Source: Acidobacteriota bacterium
Lineage (GTDB): Bacteria > Acidobacteriota > UBA6911
Assembly (NCBI GenBank): GCA_012719455.1
Contig: JAAYAJ010000065.1
Span: 19,366-83,365 of the forward strand
Length of the DNA stretch: 64,000 nt
Reading direction: 5' to 3'
The notes beneath the pieces are model-generated. The model saw only the letters and a list, made by a program, of their open reading frames with translations, searched no databases and had not been told where the DNA came from. Of this stretch, positions 25,860 to 34,968 are shown piece after piece. Made by a program: the position numbers and the translations under genes. Positions within the stretch are counted from its first letter, which is position 1. Every line of letters begins with the position of its first letter.

Positions 25860-26837
25860 ATGTTCGATGATGTCACAGCCATAAGCCGGAAGGGAGCACC
25901 CAGCAGGCGGACCCTCGCCGCGGCGCTCTCGAGTGTCTTGATGCACGGCCTGCTGCTTTTGCTCCTCATCGAGTTCCCGCAGATCCTCCAGGGGGGACAG
26001 GGGACGCCGTTCCGCGTCCTCCTGGGCCTGTCGGAACCCGATCTGGAGGAACGGGAATGGCGCACGGTCACGCTCCTCGAAAGCCCCGCGCGCATGCAGA
26101 TGCCCTCGGCGGACACGCTCAGGCGCAATCTTCCCGATTGGGACCGCAAGGGGACCGGCGCCCCCCCCATCCGGGTCCGGTTCGGGGACCCGAACGCCGC
26201 CCTGGTCGACCTGCCCCCCATGCCGAAAGTGCCCGACGAGGGGCCCAAGCCGAAGGTTTCCCTGCCGGAAAACCCGGTCCTGTCCGGAACCATCGCCTCC
26301 CGGACCACGGGCGAAAATCTCCGGGGCACCGAGACGGAGGCCGGCAGGCCTGACGCCGACGACTCCAGGATGGCCGACCGCCCCCCCCGCAGGGAACCGG
26401 CCGTGGTCCCCGACCCTGACCGGGCCCCGAGCCGGATCCCCGATTCGCTCCCGCCCCCCGGCCCATCCCGGATTGCCAAGCTTCCCGACGGCGTCTTCGA
26501 GGACGAAGCCAGCGCCCTCAAAAGCCCCGGCGTCGGCCTGTTCGACACCAAGGGTTTTCCGCTCGGAAACTACAAGGACATCATCGTGGAGCGGGTCAAG
26601 GGTAGATGGTTCATCCCCTCCAACCTCAAGAGCTCCCAGGGACAGACGACCATCGTGTTTTACATCGACCGGGATGGGCATTTCGCCGATGCCCGCATCG
26701 TGGCCTCCTCCGGAAACAATTCCCTCAACCTGGCGGCCCTGAACGCCGTCATCGAATCCAATCCGTTCCCCCCGCTGCCCAAGGGTTTTCCGGGGGAGCG
26801 CATCGGGGTCAAGTTGGTTCTCATCGTCGATCCATGA
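25860..26837 (+). CDS. TonB family C-terminal domain protein
   Basis: A 325-residue inner-membrane-anchored protein. One membrane helix lies near residues 20-43 (ALSSVLMHGLLLLLLIEF), followed by a long Pro/Arg/Asp-rich periplasmic spacer (about 80-220) and a C-terminal TonB-like domain (VKGRWFIPSNLKSSQGQTTI, IDRDGHFADARIVASSGNN, ALNAVIESNPFPPLP). TonB links the proton-motive force, through ExbBD, to outer-membrane receptors such as the one at 7805. exbB and exbD are not in the window. It could instead be a TolA-like or a system-specific TonB paralogue. It is followed by the SpoIID lipoprotein gene. Confidence 0.88.
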   Translation: MFDDVTAISRKGAPSRRTLAAALSSVLMHGLLLLLLIEFPQILQGGQGTPFRVLLGLSEPDLEEREWRTVTLLESPARMQMPSADTLRRNLPDWDRKGTGAPPIRVRFGDPNAALVDLPPMPKVPDEGPKPKVSLPENPVLSGTIASRTTGENLRGTETEAGRPDADDSRMADRPPRREPAVVPDPDRAPSRIPDSLPPPGPSRIAKLPDGVFEDEASALKSPGVGLFDTKGFPLGNYKDIIVERVKGRWFIPSNLKSSQGQTTIVFYIDRDGHFADARIVASSGNNSLNLAALNAVIESNPFPPLPKGFPGERIGVKLVLIVDP

Positions 26838-26866
26838 TCCAGGGTTCGCTTTCAAGGAGTTGGTCT

Positions 26867-29293
26867 TTGCGCTTTTCCAGCTTTCCCTCCCCTTTCCCCG
26901 GAAAACTCCCCTGCTTCCTGCTGCTCCTGCTAGCAGCCGGCTGCGGAGGGCCGAAAACCACCGTAAAATCGCCTCAGCCCCCCCCATCCCGCCCGGCTCC
27001 CTCCACGCCGCGGCCCAAGGCGCAGCCTGAGGCGAAGGCCCCCCGGACGCAACCGCCCGCGGCGGTCCCTCCCGCGCCCTCCTCCCCGGAGGCGGCCGCC
27101 ATCGTGCCGCCGACAGAGGAAACGGCGCCGGGACCCATGATCCGCATCGGCCTCAAAACGGGGGCGCGGGAGGTGCGCATCTCCTCCTCGGCCGAGTTCC
27201 ACCTGATGGAGAAAACACCCGAGGCGCCCCGCTGGCGGGTCGACGGCGAGGTGCGCATCCGGATCGAGCCGGGATCCGCCCCCACGCCCGCCGCCTACCA
27301 AGTCCAGGTGGCCTCCCTGTCCAATCCCGACCGGGCGGCCGAGCTCGGCGCCCGGCTCGAGCGTGATTTCGGGGCACCCGTGGCGGTCTACCTCAACGAG
27401 GCCATGGGCACCCACCAGGTGCGCATCGGCTCCTTCGCCGACCGGGAGGAAGCCCGGGACCTGCTTGGTCAGCTGGCAAGCGCGGGATACCCGGACGCAT
27501 TTCTGACCCGTGCCGAAGCCCGGGAAGAAAGCGGGGGCGCCCGCCCCGGGGTGGAACTGTTCCTATCGGGCCCCGACCAACTGTCCCAGCCAAGCCGGGC
27601 CGGGTTCTTCATCACCCCCTCGTCGGGGTCCGATTTTCTCAGCGTGGACGGCAAACCGTATCGCGGCGCCCTGGACATCATCCCCGACAGCGGCGGCCGG
27701 ATGACCGTCGTCAACCAGCTGGGGCTGGAGGAGTACCTCTTCGGAGTCGTCCCGGCCGAGATGAACCCCGCGACCTACCCCGAACCGGCCGCCCTGGCCG
27801 CCCAGGCGGTCGCCGCCAGGACCTACGCCCTGAAGAACATGGGCCGTTACCGCTCCCAGGGGTTCGATCTCACCAATGACACCCGGACCCAGGTCTACAA
27901 CGGGGTCAACGGCGAGCGGGAGATCACCAACGATATCGTGCGCGGAACCGCGGGGATCGCCATCTATTACGAGGACGAGCTGATCGACGCCATGTTCATG
28001 TCCACCTGCGGCGGCCGCACCGAGGACGCCTCCCTGGTCTACGGTTCCTCGCCCGTCCCTTACCTGAAAAGCGTCGTCTGCGCGGTCGAGAGCGGCACGG
28101 GAGAGGGCGAACTCGTGCTCGAGGGACACCACGGGCTGGAGGAACCGTTCCTGGCCGACGACGGGAACCTGGCCAACCGCAACCTGGAACTGGCACGACT
28201 CCTCGGCATCGGGCCGTCGGGACCGAACGCCCGCTCGCCCGGTTACTTCGCCGCCCCCGCCACCCCGGGCGAGACAAGGGAATGGGTCCGGGCGGCCGCC
28301 CTCATCGTGCACGGGGCCCCGCCGGAAAACCCGCCGCGCGGCGTCGATCCCACCACCCGCGGCGGCTTTATCCTCTACGCGGCCGAGGTGCTGTTCGGTC
28401 CCGGGACCCTCTCCCGGCGGATTTCGACGGGGGACACCGAGTACTACATGGCCAACATCAAGGACGGGGACCGGGTGCCCGAATCCCTGCGCCGCGTCCT
28501 CAGCTACCTGATGCAGCAGGGACTGTGGCGCCCCAACGCGGACAACAGCGTGCGGCCGGAAGACCGACTCCGGCGGGGGGACGCGCTCTCCCTGCTGCTG
28601 CGCTGGACCGAGGCGGCGCGCCCCGGGACTCTGCGCCAGGGGGTCTTTGCCGAACTGCGCCGGGGGGACGGGGACGACTCCGTCATCGCGATCCGCTCCG
28701 GAAACCGGACCCACGAATTCCGGCTGGCACCGGAACCTGCCCTGTTCCGGATAGACCAGGGCCAGGCGACGCCCATCCACAGCATCCGCCTGATCGGGTC
28801 TGAAAAGATCACGTTCCGCGTCGGACCGTCGGATCGGATCGATTTCCTCGAAATCGAGCTGAGCCCGTCGGGCGCCTCGAGCGACCGCCATTCCCCTGCG
28901 GCGACGTGGCAAACAGATGCAACCCGGTCGGAGGTGGCGGCCAAGTTGCGCCCGCTCACGGGCGATATCGGGACCTTTTTGGATCTCGAGCCGCATCGCA
29001 CCGGGGAATCGGGGCGGGTGGTGGAGATCCGGGCCGTCGGGAGCCGTAAATCGGTACTGCTCAACGGCTACAAAGTTCGAAATGCCCTGGGCCTCAAGGA
29101 CACGTTGTTCACGCTCGGGCGCACCTTCGGAGCCGACGGGCAGGTAGAGCGCTTCACCTTCAACGGACGGGGATACGGCCACGGGATCGGCCTGTGCCAA
29201 ACCGGGGCCTACGGCATGGCCCGGGCGGGCCGAAGCTACGAGGACATCCTCAGGACCTATTACACCGGAGTGGACATCCGGAAGGCGTACTAG
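26867..29293 (+). CDS. SPOR-SpoIID/LytB lipoprotein with SLH-like insert
   Basis: An 808-residue predicted lipoprotein. The TTG at 26867 is chosen because an AAGGAG Shine-Dalgarno lies 7 nt upstream and the product begins with a signal peptide and lipobox LAAGC. After a Pro/Ala-rich linker there is a SPOR-type peptidoglycan-binding domain (AAYQVQVASLSNPDRAAELG, about 145-220), the SpoIID core (GLEEYLFGVVPAEM, QAVAARTYALKNMGRY, MSTCGGRTEDAS), an SLH-like segment (VLSYLMQQGLWRPNADNSVR, about 545-590), and the SpoIID C-terminal motif GRGYGHGIGLCQTGAYGMA. SpoIID enzymes are lytic transglycosylases acting on denuded glycan; in non-sporeformers related proteins act in septal wall remodelling. A role in division or wall turnover is inferred. 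Confidence 0.9.
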   Translation: MRFSSFPSPFPGKLPCFLLLLLAAGCGGPKTTVKSPQPPPSRPAPSTPRPKAQPEAKAPRTQPPAAVPPAPSSPEAAAIVPPTEETAPGPMIRIGLKTGAREVRISSSAEFHLMEKTPEAPRWRVDGEVRIRIEPGSAPTPAAYQVQVASLSNPDRAAELGARLERDFGAPVAVYLNEAMGTHQVRIGSFADREEARDLLGQLASAGYPDAFLTRAEAREESGGARPGVELFLSGPDQLSQPSRAGFFITPSSGSDFLSVDGKPYRGALDIIPDSGGRMTVVNQLGLEEYLFGVVPAEMNPATYPEPAALAAQAVAARTYALKNMGRYRSQGFDLTNDTRTQVYNGVNGEREITNDIVRGTAGIAIYYEDELIDAMFMSTCGGRTEDASLVYGSSPVPYLKSVVCAVESGTGEGELVLEGHHGLEEPFLADDGNLANRNLELARLLGIGPSGPNARSPGYFAAPATPGETREWVRAAALIVHGAPPENPPRGVDPTTRGGFILYAAEVLFGPGTLSRRISTGDTEYYMANIKDGDRVPESLRRVLSYLMQQGLWRPNADNSVRPEDRLRRGDALSLLLRWTEAARPGTLRQGVFAELRRGDGDDSVIAIRSGNRTHEFRLAPEPALFRIDQGQATPIHSIRLIGSEKITFRVGPSDRIDFLEIELSPSGASSDRHSPAATWQTDATRSEVAAKLRPLTGDIGTFLDLEPHRTGESGRVVEIRAVGSRKSVLLNGYKVRNALGLKDTLFTLGRTFGADGQVERFTFNGRGYGHGIGLCQTGAYGMARAGRSYEDILRTYYTGVDIRKAY

Positions 29294-29296
29294 ATC

Positions 29297-29392
29297 ATGC
29301 AGCGCATGCGTTCGCAGATGCGGGGGATCCTGGCCCTGGCCCTACTCCTCCTCCTGCTCGCCTCCCTCCGCTATTACCTCAAACTCGGGTGA
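29297..29392 (+). CDS. Possible 31-residue single-helix membrane peptide
   Basis: Between the SpoIID gene and miaA an ATG at 29297, 3 nt after the SpoIID stop, opens MQRMRSQMRGILALALLLLL and continues to ASLRYYLKLG before TGA at 29392. It has a basic N-terminus, a Leu-rich hydrophobic helix of about 13 residues and a basic, aromatic end, as small inner-membrane peptides have. It is too short for the ORF track. The Shine-Dalgarno is weak, and translation could be coupled to the gene before it. It may be real or chance; its tight fit between two genes supports it. Confidence 0.45.
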   Translation: MQRMRSQMRGILALALLLLLLASLRYYLKLG

Positions 29393-29395
29393 GGT

Positions 29396-30334
29396 GTGTC
29401 AGACAAGGATCCGGTCATCGCCGTAGTCGGCCCCACCGCCGCGGGGAAAAGCGACCTGGCGCTCGAGCTGGCGCTCCGGTTCGGAGGGGAGATCGTCGGC
29501 TGCGACGCCCTGCAGGTCTACAGGCACATGGACGTCGGCACCGCCAAGGTCCCGTCCGCCGCCCGGCGCGGGGTGCCCCACCACCTCGTCGACGTCCGGG
29601 AACCGCAGGAGGATTTTTCCGCCGGGGATTACCAGCGCCTGGCCCGCAAGGCGATCCGGGAGATCCATCTCCGGGGAAACCTCCCCGTGGTCGTCGGGGG
29701 AACGGGGTTCTACCTGCGGGCCCTCCTGGAGGGGCTCTTCGAAGGACCGGAAAGAAGCGCCCCCCTGCGCCGACGCATGAAAGGCATCATCGCCCGCAAG
29801 GGGCCGGAGGTCCTCCACCGCGCGCTCGCCCGTATCGACCCGGAATCGGCCGCGCGGATCGGCGCGCGGGACGCCGGCCGGATCATCCGCGCCTACGAGC
29901 TGTACCTGTCGAGCGGCAGGACGATGACATGGTGGCGCGCCCAGCCGAAAAACGCCTTCGCCGGGGTCCGCTGGCTCAAGATCGGCATCGACCTGCCCCG
30001 GGAACAGCTCTACGCCCGGATCGACCGGCGCGTGGAGCGGATGTTCACAAGCGGCCTCCTCGAGGAGGTCCGCGCGCTTCTGGACCGCTGCCCCCCATCC
30101 TGCCAAGCCTTCCAGGCGATCGGGTACCGGCAGGCGGCGGACGTCCTCGGGGGACGGATGGAGCTCGCCCGGGCCATCGAGTCCACGCAACAGGAGAGCC
30201 GCCGCTACGCCAAGCGGCAACTCTCCTGGTTTCGGGCCGACCGGGACATTCTCTGGATGGACGGCGGGGAGGGAGAAGGACAACTTGCGGATCGAGCGGC
30301 GGAGGAGGTCTCCCGGTTTCTGCGCGAGGGATAG
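29396..30334 (+). CDS. miaA: tRNA dimethylallyltransferase MiaA
   Basis: Adds the dimethylallyl group to N6 of A37 in tRNAs reading UNN codons. The 312-residue product has P-loop VVGPTAAGKS, the segment GCDALQVYRHMDVGTAKV (where most homologues have D-S rather than D-A), the VVVGGTGFYLRALLEGL motif, and FQAIGYRQ with the conserved Gly-Tyr. The start is a GTG at 29396, 3 nt after the small upstream ORF. Together with queG and tsaD it is the third tRNA anticodon-loop modification gene in the window. Confidence 0.96.
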   Translation: MSDKDPVIAVVGPTAAGKSDLALELALRFGGEIVGCDALQVYRHMDVGTAKVPSAARRGVPHHLVDVREPQEDFSAGDYQRLARKAIREIHLRGNLPVVVGGTGFYLRALLEGLFEGPERSAPLRRRMKGIIARKGPEVLHRALARIDPESAARIGARDAGRIIRAYELYLSSGRTMTWWRAQPKNAFAGVRWLKIGIDLPREQLYARIDRRVERMFTSGLLEEVRALLDRCPPSCQAFQAIGYRQAADVLGGRMELARAIESTQQESRRYAKRQLSWFRADRDILWMDGGEGEGQLADRAAEEVSRFLREG

Positions 30335-30656
30335 GGGAGATCGAAGCGCCGCCCCCACACCGGTATCCGGCTTGCCCTCGAATTACGTTTACCCCTGCCG
30401 CCCCGGCCCGAGAGCGACGCTTCACCCCGGCTACAGGCATTTCCCGTGCCCATGGGTCGCCACCCCAATGATTTGCTCCCGTTTTATTGCATTTCACTTA
30501 CTTGCAGGACTTCCGTCCCAGCGACCCGGAAGCCGGGAAGAGCCGGTAGTGATCGCGCGGGCTCATTATTTATGCGCTCGAACCCATTTTTTCAGATTCC
30601 GGGGCGCCCAGCCATGGGGACTCCCGTTTCCGCGGCTCTCGTAATATAATGCGGCC
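30335..30656. other. 322-bp intergenic region between miaA and gatB
   Basis: No gene is supported here. The overlapping ORFs (87-119 codons) have low-complexity, out-of-frame composition. The second half is less GC-rich than the surroundings. The only clear signal is the TATAAT just before gatB. No terminator with a U-tract follows miaA. Confidence 0.6.
30645..30650 (+). promoter_or_regulatory. Perfect -10 element directly before gatB
   Basis: TATAAT ends 6 nt before the gatB ATG, so transcription should begin at or next to the start codon. There is no Shine-Dalgarno and no good -35. This suggests a leaderless gatB message. Confidence 0.5.
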
Positions 30657-32135
30657 ATGACATTCGAACCCGCAATCGGACTTGAAGTACACGCGCAATT
30701 ACTGACCGGGAGCAAGCTGTTCTGCGGCTGCAGCACGCGGTTCGGCGCCCCTCCCAACTCCCAGACCTGCCCCGTCTGCCTGGGACTTCCCGGCGCGCTC
30801 CCGGCGATCAACCGGCAGGCCGTCACCATGGCGGTGAAGGCGGCCCTGGCCCTGGGATGCCGCGTCAATCCGGTCTCGGTTTTCGCGCGCAAGAACTATT
30901 TCTATCCCGACATGCCCAGGGGGTACCAGATTTCGCAGTTCGACCTCCCGCTGGGGGAGCACGGAAGCATCGCTGTCTTCTCCGGGGAGCGGACCGACGG
31001 GGGGAAAATCGTCAACCGCCGCGAAAAGACGTTCGGCATCACACGGTTGCACATGGAGGACGACGCGGGCAAATCGATCCACGACGGGCTCCCGGAGACG
31101 GAGACCAAGAGCTATGTCAACCTGAACCGTACCGGGGTGCCGCTGGTGGAGATCGTCAGCGCACCCGATTTCCGCAGCAGCCAGGAGGCGTACGATTTCG
31201 TGGTCCACCTGCGCAAGACCCTCCTCTACCTGGGGGTGTGTGACGGCAACATGGAGGAGGGGAGCCTGCGGTGCGATGCCAACGTGTCGGTCCGACCGAA
31301 GGGGACCGCCGCCCTGGGCACCAAGGTGGAGATCAAAAACCTCAATTCCTTCCGCTTCATGCAGCGGGCGCTCGACTACGAAATCGAGCGCCAGAAACGG
31401 GTCCTGTCCGGGGGGGGGCGCGTCGTCCAGGAAACCCGCCTGTGGGATGAATCCGAGGGGCGCACCTTCTCCATGCGCAGCAAGGAAGAGGCGCACGACT
31501 ACCGGTATTTCCCGGAACCGGACCTGCCGCCGCTCCGGCTCGACCCGGAGTGGATCGCGGGCGTCGCAGCGGAACTTCCGGAACTCCCGGGCGCCCGGAT
31601 GAAGCGCTTCATGTCCGATTACGCCCTCGGGGCCGACGACGCCCTGTTGCTGACCTCCACGGCGGCGACGGCCGCCTACTTCGAGGAGTGTGCGCGGGAA
31701 TCCGCCAACCCGCGGGCGGCGGCCAACTGGGTCATGGGCGACCTCGCCCGTGCCCTGAAAAACTCGGGTGGGGAGATCGAGGAGAGCCCGGTCACCGCCC
31801 GGGAACTGGCGGCGCTGATCCGGACCATCGATTCGGGGGAGATCTCGGGGAAGATCGCCAAGACCGTCTTCGAGGAGATGGTCCGGACGGGGGAGCCCGC
31901 CGTGGACCTCATCGGCCGCATGGGACTCCGCCAGGTCAGCGACGAGGCCAGCCTTGTCGCGGTCATCGACAAGGTGATCGCCGCCAATCCGAAACAGCTC
32001 GAGGAGTACCGCTCCGGGAAAACCAGGGTCATCGCCTATTTCGTCGGGCAGGTGATGAAGGAAACCCGCGGCCAGGCCAACCCCCGCATGGTCAACGAAC
32101 TGCTGGAGCGGAAGCTCGCGGGCGGAAGCACATGA
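30657..32135 (+). CDS. gatB: Asp-tRNA(Asn)/Glu-tRNA(Gln) amidotransferase subunit B
   Basis: GatB, with GatA and GatC, amidates misacylated Glu-tRNA(Gln) or Asp-tRNA(Asn). The 492-residue product starts FEPAIGLEVHAQLLTGSKLFCGC and has the zinc-binding cysteines (CGC, CPVCLGLPGALP), FYPDMPRGYQISQFDLPL, NRTGVPLVEIVS, and the C-terminal tail domain with KQLEEYRSGKTRVIAYFVGQ and MKETRGQANPRMVNELL, all typical. gatA and gatC are not adjacent. The gene is probably read from a leaderless transcript. Confidence 0.98.
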   Translation: MTFEPAIGLEVHAQLLTGSKLFCGCSTRFGAPPNSQTCPVCLGLPGALPAINRQAVTMAVKAALALGCRVNPVSVFARKNYFYPDMPRGYQISQFDLPLGEHGSIAVFSGERTDGGKIVNRREKTFGITRLHMEDDAGKSIHDGLPETETKSYVNLNRTGVPLVEIVSAPDFRSSQEAYDFVVHLRKTLLYLGVCDGNMEEGSLRCDANVSVRPKGTAALGTKVEIKNLNSFRFMQRALDYEIERQKRVLSGGGRVVQETRLWDESEGRTFSMRSKEEAHDYRYFPEPDLPPLRLDPEWIAGVAAELPELPGARMKRFMSDYALGADDALLLTSTAATAAYFEECARESANPRAAANWVMGDLARALKNSGGEIEESPVTARELAALIRTIDSGEISGKIAKTVFEEMVRTGEPAVDLIGRMGLRQVSDEASLVAVIDKVIAANPKQLEEYRSGKTRVIAYFVGQVMKETRGQANPRMVNELLERKLAGGST

Positions 32136-32145
32136 TGGGGAGCCT

Positions 32146-32712
32146 ATGAAAATCCTCCGGTTTTGTTGCGCGCTTCTGTGCTCGGCGGGCTTATTGCTCG
32201 AGGCCGCGTCGGCCCAGACGCCGGGCGCCACCCCGAGTTCCGCCGCGCCGGCGGGGGTGCCGATCGCCGGCATCCTGGAATGCGGCGAAGGCTACACTTC
32301 GCACGAACTGTACGACGTGACGATCACGCTCGAGGAGGTGCTCCGGGGGGACGAAGCCCTACGCCGCCTGCGGGCGGCTGCCCCCCACACCCCGGAGGCG
32401 CCGCCGGGGCTCGATTACGTCCTGGCCCGCGTCCGCTTCGAATACCGGGCGCGGGGGTTTCCGGGCACCTGCGTCCACCCGCTCGCGCCCGAGCAGTTCA
32501 CCGCCTATTCGCGGGAGGGAGAGGCTTACGCGGCCGCACCAGTCCCCCCCCCGGAACCTGGGATGCGCCGGGAGATGAAAACGGGGGACGCGGTCACAGG
32601 CTGGCTCGCCTACCTGGTTGCAGAAACCGACCGCTCACCGCTGCTTTCGTTTGCGGCCGACCGCGGAGGCGCGGTCCAGCATGGAGAGCCCAAATGGTTC
32701 CTGCTCCGTTGA
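32146..32712 (+). CDS. Secreted protein with DUF4352-like domain
   Basis: A 188-residue exported protein: signal peptide to about residue 23 (ending EAASAQ), then one beta-rich domain. The pattern YDVTITLEEVLRG ... YVLARVRFEYRARG ... FTAYSREGEAY ... GDAVTGWLAYLVAETDRSPLLSFA is that of DUF4352-type immunoglobulin-like domains, found in many lipoproteins and secreted proteins without known activity. It has two cysteines (in LECGEG and GTCVHP) that could form a disulfide. It starts 10 bp after gatB. Function unknown. Confidence 0.72.
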   Translation: MKILRFCCALLCSAGLLLEAASAQTPGATPSSAAPAGVPIAGILECGEGYTSHELYDVTITLEEVLRGDEALRRLRAAAPHTPEAPPGLDYVLARVRFEYRARGFPGTCVHPLAPEQFTAYSREGEAYAAAPVPPPEPGMRREMKTGDAVTGWLAYLVAETDRSPLLSFAADRGGAVQHGEPKWFLLR

Positions 32713-32749
32713 CCCCCCGGGGCGCCTCCCCCGGGCGCCGGCCCGGCAG

Positions 32750-34963
32750 ATGCTGACCGCGGAACAGAAGGACCGGGTTCTCCGCTTCATCCAGAACCTG
32801 GATGCAAAGGCCTCGGAGGAATTCACCTTCCGGGACGTTGTCCGGGCGCTCGACCTGGACAGCGACGACCGCCGCGCCCTCCAGCGGTTCCTCGACTGGT
32901 TGGACGCCGAGGGGGTGATCCGCCGCGTTCGGCGGAGACGATACTCCATCGCGGAGCGGAAGACCCACGTGTCCGGGATTCTCAACCGCCACCGGGACGG
33001 GTACGGCTTCGTGCTTGCAGACGACCGCTCGCGTTACGCGGAGGATATCTTCATCCCGGCGCGGAACATGGAGGACGCCCTGCACGAAGACCGGGTCCTG
33101 GCGGAGGTCCGGCACAAGCCGCTCGCCCCGCCCCGGGGGCGCCGCGCGGCGCGCAGGGCCGGCGGCGCCCGCACGGAAAACGGGGAGGACCGGAAGAGGC
33201 TGGAGGGGCGCGTCATCCGGGTGCTGGAGCGCAAACACCCCGTCGTCGTCGGCCGTTACCGGGCCCATTCCCGGTTCCCTTGTGTCCAGCCGCTCGACGC
33301 CCGGATATCGGACGACATCCGGGTCTCCCCCAAGGAGGGAATGGAACCCCGGGACGGCCAGATCGTCGCCGCCGCCATCACCCTTCCGCCGGGGCGTAAC
33401 CGCCTCCCGCAGGGAAAGATCCTGGAAATCCTGGGCGATCCCGGCGAGGCGGGGATCGAGTACCGGATCGTCGAGCACAAATACGGACTCCCGGTCGCAT
33501 TCCCCCCGGAGGCGCTCGAGGAGGCCGAAGCGCTCCCGGACCGGGTCCGGGAGGAGGAGTGCCGGGACCGGGAGGATTTCCGCGCAGAGTCCGCCGTCAC
33601 CATCGACGGGGAGAGCGCGCACGATTTCGACGACGCCGTCAGCCTGCGCAAACTGGAGTCGGGCAACTGGCTCCTCGGCGTGCACATCGCGGACGTGTCG
33701 CACTACGTCCGCGAGGGCTCGGAACTGGACGCGGCCGCCTATGCCCGGGGCACTTCGGTCTATTTCCCCGATCGTTCGATCCCGATGCTCCCCCCGAAGC
33801 TTTCGAGCGGGATCTGCAGCCTGAAGCCGGACGTGGACCGGCTCGTGCTGTCGGCCCTGGTGGAGGTCACACCCCGCGGCCGCGTCGTCGCCCGGCGCTT
33901 CACCCGGGGGGTGATCCATAGCCGCGCCCGGTTGACCTATACCACCGTGGCCGCGATCCTCCGCGACCGGGATCCCGCCCTGAGGGCGCACCACGCCGGG
34001 CTGGTCCCCATGCTGGAGGACATGCTGCAGGTGTGCCGTGCCCTGGAGCGGAAACGGCACGCCCGGGGGGCGGTCGATTTCGACCTGCCGGAAGCCGATA
34101 TCCGGTTCGACGCCGACGGCCGGATGACGGACATCGTCCCCTCCGAGCGCACCCTCGCCCACCGCATCATCGAGGAGTTCATGCTGCTGGCCAACGAGTG
34201 CGTCGCCCGGGAGCTGACCGCCTCGGGAGGGCCGGCGCTCTACCGCATCCATGAAAAGCCCGACCCGCGCAAGGTCGAGGAATTCGCCGAGTTCGCCCAG
34301 GCCCTGGGACACCGGCTGGAGAGGAGTGGTAAGGAATACACCCCCGGGGATTTCCAGCAATTCGTCCGGGGGCTCCGGGGGAGAGCGGAACAGAAATTCC
34401 TGATCCACCTCATGCTGCGCTCCTTCATGCAGGCGCGCTACGCTCCCGAAAACGCGGGCCATTTCGGCCTGGCACTGGAAGTGTACACCCACTTCACTTC
34501 CCCGATCCGGCGATACCCCGACCTGCTCGTACACCGGTTACTCAAACGGATCCTCGACCGCAAGGAGTCCGAGGGGTGGAACGAGCGCCTCGCCCGGCGC
34601 CTCCCCGAAATCGCGCGGCATGCCTCCGAGCGTGAGCGGAACGCCGACGAGGCCGAACGGGAAATCGAGCGGATCAAGAAGACGCAGTTCATGGCCGAAA
34701 GGGTGGGCGAGGAGTTCGACGCCGTGGTCTCCTCCCCCTCCAGCCAGGGGTTTTTCGTGGAACTCCTCGATCCCTTCGTGGAGGGGTTCGTGCCGGCCGA
34801 AACCCTGATCGACGACCGCTACCGCTACCTGCAGAAAACGCGCGCCCACGTCGGGGAGCGGCGCCGGCGCCGCTATGAGCTCGGTTCCCGCGTCAGGGTC
34901 CGGCTCGACCACGCCGATCTCGAGACCTCCCGGCTTACCTTTTCCGTGACCGGCTTCCGTTAG
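32750..34963 (+). CDS. rnr: Ribonuclease R
   Basis: Processive 3'-5' exoribonuclease that degrades structured RNA. The 737-residue form has an N-terminal winged-helix-like part (FTFRDVVRALDLDSDDRRAL), cold-shock-type OB domains (GILNRHRDGYGFVLADD), the catalytic RNB domain with SAHDFDDAVSL, VHIADVSHYV and YTHFTSPIRRYPDLLVHRLL, and a C-terminal S1 domain (EFDAVVSSPSSQGFFVEL). The start is uncertain: ATG 32750 lacks a clear Shine-Dalgarno, and ATG 32681, inside the previous gene, has GGAGG-like bases upstream. A GC-rich GGCGCC hairpin precedes 32750. It converges with selA, with only 5 bp between the stops. Confidence 0.95.
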   Translation: MLTAEQKDRVLRFIQNLDAKASEEFTFRDVVRALDLDSDDRRALQRFLDWLDAEGVIRRVRRRRYSIAERKTHVSGILNRHRDGYGFVLADDRSRYAEDIFIPARNMEDALHEDRVLAEVRHKPLAPPRGRRAARRAGGARTENGEDRKRLEGRVIRVLERKHPVVVGRYRAHSRFPCVQPLDARISDDIRVSPKEGMEPRDGQIVAAAITLPPGRNRLPQGKILEILGDPGEAGIEYRIVEHKYGLPVAFPPEALEEAEALPDRVREEECRDREDFRAESAVTIDGESAHDFDDAVSLRKLESGNWLLGVHIADVSHYVREGSELDAAAYARGTSVYFPDRSIPMLPPKLSSGICSLKPDVDRLVLSALVEVTPRGRVVARRFTRGVIHSRARLTYTTVAAILRDRDPALRAHHAGLVPMLEDMLQVCRALERKRHARGAVDFDLPEADIRFDADGRMTDIVPSERTLAHRIIEEFMLLANECVARELTASGGPALYRIHEKPDPRKVEEFAEFAQALGHRLERSGKEYTPGDFQQFVRGLRGRAEQKFLIHLMLRSFMQARYAPENAGHFGLALEVYTHFTSPIRRYPDLLVHRLLKRILDRKESEGWNERLARRLPEIARHASERERNADEAEREIERIKKTQFMAERVGEEFDAVVSSPSSQGFFVELLDPFVEGFVPAETLIDDRYRYLQKTRAHVGERRRRRYELGSRVRVRLDHADLETSRLTFSVTGFR

Positions 34964-34968
34964 CCTCC

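Noticed and set aside
30285-30644. 119-codon ORF in the miaA-gatB gap.
   Set aside because: It begins inside miaA out of frame and has no recognisable product; the gap looks non-coding.
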